Below are positions 61,011 to 64,000 of a stretch of DNA of 64,000 nucleotides, piece by piece; position 1 is the first letter of the stretch; every line of letters begins with the position of its first letter. Below the pieces are notes generated by a model. The model saw only the letters and a program-made list of their open reading frames with translations, did not search any database and had not been told where the DNA came from. This DNA comes from Sarcomyxa edulis (lineage: Eukaryota > Basidiomycota > Agaricomycetes > Agaricales > Mycenaceae), in assembly GCA_009761415.1 (NCBI GenBank), contig QUOL01000003.1, positions 1,364,001-1,428,000 on the forward strand, given 5' to 3'. The position numbers were made by a program, and so were the translations under genes.

Positions 61011-62692
61011 TCAATGGCTCGCATATTCCAGGAGTTCCGCCTCTAGCCACCTCGTGACTATGCCTCCTGCACTGCATTCCGCATGTAGTGCATCCAATAC
61101 TCTGTTGCCCACCAAAGCTGCACACTCTTCGGCCCTGCCGAACCCAGCAAGACACCCACGGCGATATTCCACCTCTTCCAGCCCAAGAATGGCAGCTACC
61201 GAGATGCTGCTCGTCCCAGCGCTGACAACCCCATCCCCAGCACCATAAACATGGAGCAGAATCGGCAACACAATGAGTGTCGGGATGTCGGCGGTCAGAA
61301 CTTCCAATGCATGTTGGAATTCGTCTGTGTTCTCGTCGCCTTTCAGACTCGGAATATGGACATGGTCGAAAAGCGCTGGTAGGGCTTTGAGTCCGATGAA
61401 AGCTTCGTCGACAGCCTCCTTTGCTAGCCGGCTGGTGTCCTTGTCAACCAAAGTCGGGCGTGGCAATAAGTTGAGGAGATCATATAACGCACGCGCATCC
61501 GACCCTGCAGACGAGTATGTTTGAGGAGCAGGAGGAGACGGTGGACGAGACGGTGGAAGCTTCATGGTGAATCTGCCCGCCGGGGGAGTATTGGGCTCGC
61601 TTGACGACGGTGAAGGCCGACGTCTCTTGACTGGTACGGGTACCAACGCAGGGGATGCGGGAGGCGAAGGAGGGACATACGGCCTGTGAGACAATGCAAC
61701 AAGACACTTCCAAATGATAGAAATGAGGAACGCTGCAAGAGTGGTTTGTGACGTTGGCGATGTAATATATCGCGATAGCGCACGGGCGTAAATAGGCATT
61801 GTGTTTTGTAGAGTTGTGATGGAAGGATGCTGGACCGTCGCTGATCGAGTCCCTGCAAGAGGCTTGCCTCCGATTTGCGAGTTCGGGACCTCCAAGGCTT
61901 CCACGACAGGAATCAAGGCATTCTTGATTCCGGACACTAATGGATTGACGACTCTATTGACAAGCGATACGAGTCCTTCACGAATTGATTTCAATCCATC
62001 ACCTCTAGCATCTGCATCGATCCCAAGACCAAGGTCATCGAAGACTTGGAGCAATTCTCCAGCGAATGTGGAGATGGCCAAGGCGTGGAGTTGTGTGGGA
62101 TTGGGGTTCGGAGATTGAGGAGTGGGAGCAGGGGGATTGTTGAAAGCGGGTGACGAGATGAGAGGTAGTAAGTGGGCGGATAGATTGGTGAGAAGTACCG
62201 ACAAAGGTCGGTGCAGCGAGCGCAAGATAGCTCGGTGGAGGTGTGCGTTGTCGACAGTCGCTTTGAGTTCGCTAAAATTTTTGGGGTCAGGTTTCAGGTG
62301 TGAAACAAAAGTTTGAAGTATGAGACCCACGATGCAATGAGTTCCCCAAGAGCATGTCCACGACCTGCAGGAATAGGACGACGGCCACCAACGCAGTCAT
62401 TAATGACTGCAGGCCCAGTAGGCTGGGCAAGAGATTTGGAGACAGCCTCGCTTAGTTTGAGACCAAGCATCTCGAGATACGATCCATCTTGGATGAGTGG
62501 TGCCGTTTGTGCGGTGTTGTTCTGGGCGGGAGATGGGCGTCTGAACGTGCTGAGAGACAACTTGTTGAGAGGTCGAGCTACTCTTTCAGTAGCTGCAGCT
62601 GATTCTGGCCGAGAAGGGGGTTGAGGACCAGGAGACGAAGGTCTGCTGGCAGGGCGGAAGAAAGAAGGATGATTCTTGAGTGCGTTGATCAT
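61011..62692 (-). CDS. Conserved-looking hypothetical protein, 540 aa
   Basis: Exons 62692..62331 and 62271..61011 join in phase. The N-terminus (about 1-60) is Ser/Pro-rich with a FRPASRPSSP segment. The rest is mostly helical and Leu/Ala-rich: LGLKLSEAVSKSLA, ELKATVDNAHLHRAILRSLH, ISTFAGELLQVFDDLGLGI, LVNRVVNPLVSGIKNALIP. A Pro-rich basic linker with KRRRPSPSSSEP splits the protein at about residue 350. The end (AAILGLEEVEYRRGCLAGF, VGNRVLDALHAECSAGG) looks folded. There is no signal peptide and no clear catalytic motif. I do not recognise the family. Confidence 0.68.
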
Positions 62693-63230
62693 CGTGGAGG
62701 TATCGGGGTATCAAGGGGATTGTCGTTAGGAGAAGAGTGTTTGTTAATTCCGAGTTGGATATATGGCTTCTAAATGTCTACGATGTGCGATTTCAGGAGG
62801 AAGAGACCTGATTCCGACGAGAGTAAGTTGCAATTATCCCATTAGTCTATGTGAAAAGTCGAGAAAGCGGGCGCGTTGAGTAGGTTGAACGCGAGGGGGC
62901 CCTAAGGAGGTCTGTCTGTGTCGAGAAGAAGGAAAGCTCGAGGACCGAAGAGTATGTTGCTGATCTGGTGTGTGAAGCTGAAACAAGACGAAAGGGGTGC
63001 GGTCAAAAACGAAAACAAATAAGCAAGAAAACTATACGAAAAGTCAAAAAGAATAAACATACGACGATGAAGGGAGAATCATAGATTGAGGACGGGCAAC
63101 AAGAGGAAGGTTTGTCGAAGATGTCGACCAAGTCCTTGATAAAAAATTTTGTGCGCTCGAGATCCGTCCTTTCTTTAGTACAGATCAAGCTTTCCCACGC
63201 CGACCCCGGAGTCATTTTACTTCCGTCGAC
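62693..63230. other. Intergenic region
   Basis: It holds the promoter and leader of the gene ending at 61011 and the 3' flank of the next gene. No coding sequence or repeat is seen. Confidence 0.45.
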
Positions 63231-64000
63231 TCAGAACGACTCAGCTAACGTATGGTGGCATTCCTAAGATAATAGCATACTTGGAATGATACAGTAGTTA
63301 CCCTGCTAGTACCTTTCTGATAGATGCTCGCCGTGCATCGTCTGTACACCGCAGTTGCCACAAACAACTCTCCTCTTCCCCCTCACGAAGTCGAAGCAAA
63401 GCAGGCATCGACAGACTGGAGTCCCCAGACGTTGACGTTATAACAACCTTCAAGTCGCCTGTACTAGCCATTCAATGACAGTCACATTGCATAACTTGTC
63501 GCACATTACCTTCGAACGGCGGTCGATCGACAGCTATGACTTTCAAGCGGGACTTTTCGAGCGTCTGTAGTCGTCGTAGTGTGTCTTCAATAGACGTGTC
63601 ACACCATCCGCGTGCACTATGGGAAGTATCCGTCGCGTTCCATATGTTCTCGAAATCAGGTTCGACCGGACCATCCGAGGGTTCCGTTATGAATGGAGAG
63701 TCAAACGCGATGAGATCCGGACGAGAAGTCTGGTGATGTTCATGAACATAGACCCGACCGTGATAACACTAACAACTCACTGCATCTGCCTGTTTGGGTA
63801 TCGTCTCAGCCGTCGAAGAAGCCTATCCCAGAATGCTGATAAGGCAACACGAAGATGAAAATACGCAGAAAGCCTCACCCTGGCCATCATCTCAAATTGC
63901 TCAGCGCCAGCAGCGAGCGTCAGTTCACCCGCTGTTACCGAGACCCTGGAACTCACTCGACTAAGCTCATAGCCGCCCTGGTCGGAAGAAACACTGCGCT
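63231..64000 (-). CDS. 3' part of an unknown gene (runs off right edge)
   Basis: Four coding blocks read in phase on the minus strand: from the edge to 63879 (SDQGGYELSRVSSRVSV, GELTLAAGAEQFEMMAR), 63729..63510 (RPDLIAFDSPFITEPSD, NIWNATDTSHSARGWCDTS, VIAVDRPPFE), 63458..63313 (GDLKVVITSTSGDSSLSMP, LREGEEESCLWQLRCTDDA), and 63263..63231 (ECHHTLAESF, then TGA). A 9 nt exon (63781..63789) may lie between the first two. The blocks look like a folded, conserved eukaryotic protein with acidic and Trp/Cys positions, but I cannot name the family. The start and most of the protein lie beyond the window. Confidence 0.6.

Overview
This window looks like a piece of a wood- or litter-decay basidiomycete (Agaricomycetes) genome. 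The evidence is dense genes split by 45-90 nt GT-AG introns, two CYP63-type cytochrome P450s, a short-type manganese peroxidase with its propeptide, and Agaricomycete-type seven-helix membrane proteins. I joined exons by eye from splice sites, reading-frame phase and protein continuity. No RNA gene, CRISPR array, intact transposon or bacterial-type operon was seen.

Layout. 0-20 kb: the 5' end of a P450 leaving the left edge; a small hydrophilic CsbD-like protein; the GPI mannosyltransferase GPI18; a CYP63-like P450 (minus); a class IV chitin synthase; a leucine-rich-repeat protein with an RG-rich tail; a second CYP63-like P450 (plus); and a PSR1-like FCP/CTD-type phosphatase. 21-33 kb: a membrane/coiled-coil protein, an unknown small protein, a PP1-targeting CBM21 protein, and two tandem aldo/keto reductases. 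33-49 kb: a single-pass membrane protein, the proteasome-linked deubiquitinase UCH37 head-to-head with MED31, an SLC35C2-like transporter, a shortened Zn2Cys6 factor, a seven-helix protein and ATG5. 49-64 kb: another seven-helix protein, a single-pass protein, RPN7 head-to-head with RPN6, a manganese peroxidase, an unknown conserved-looking protein, and the 3' part of a gene leaving the right edge.

How the genes relate. There is no operon logic, but three signals stand out. Two proteasome-lid subunit genes (RPN7, RPN6) diverge from a 119 bp region, and a proteasome-associated deubiquitinase (UCH37) lies 15.5 kb away, itself divergent from MED31. Cell-wall and surface functions (GPI18, chitin synthase) sit among the CYP63 pair, which brackets the chitin synthase and LRR genes. 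The manganese peroxidase and P450s are the lignin/xenobiotic oxidation part of the window. I found no convincing wholly new system. The best leads are the shared proteasome promoter, the truncated zinc-cluster factor, the seven-helix proteins, possible microexons, and a very small gene candidate broken by a TAG.
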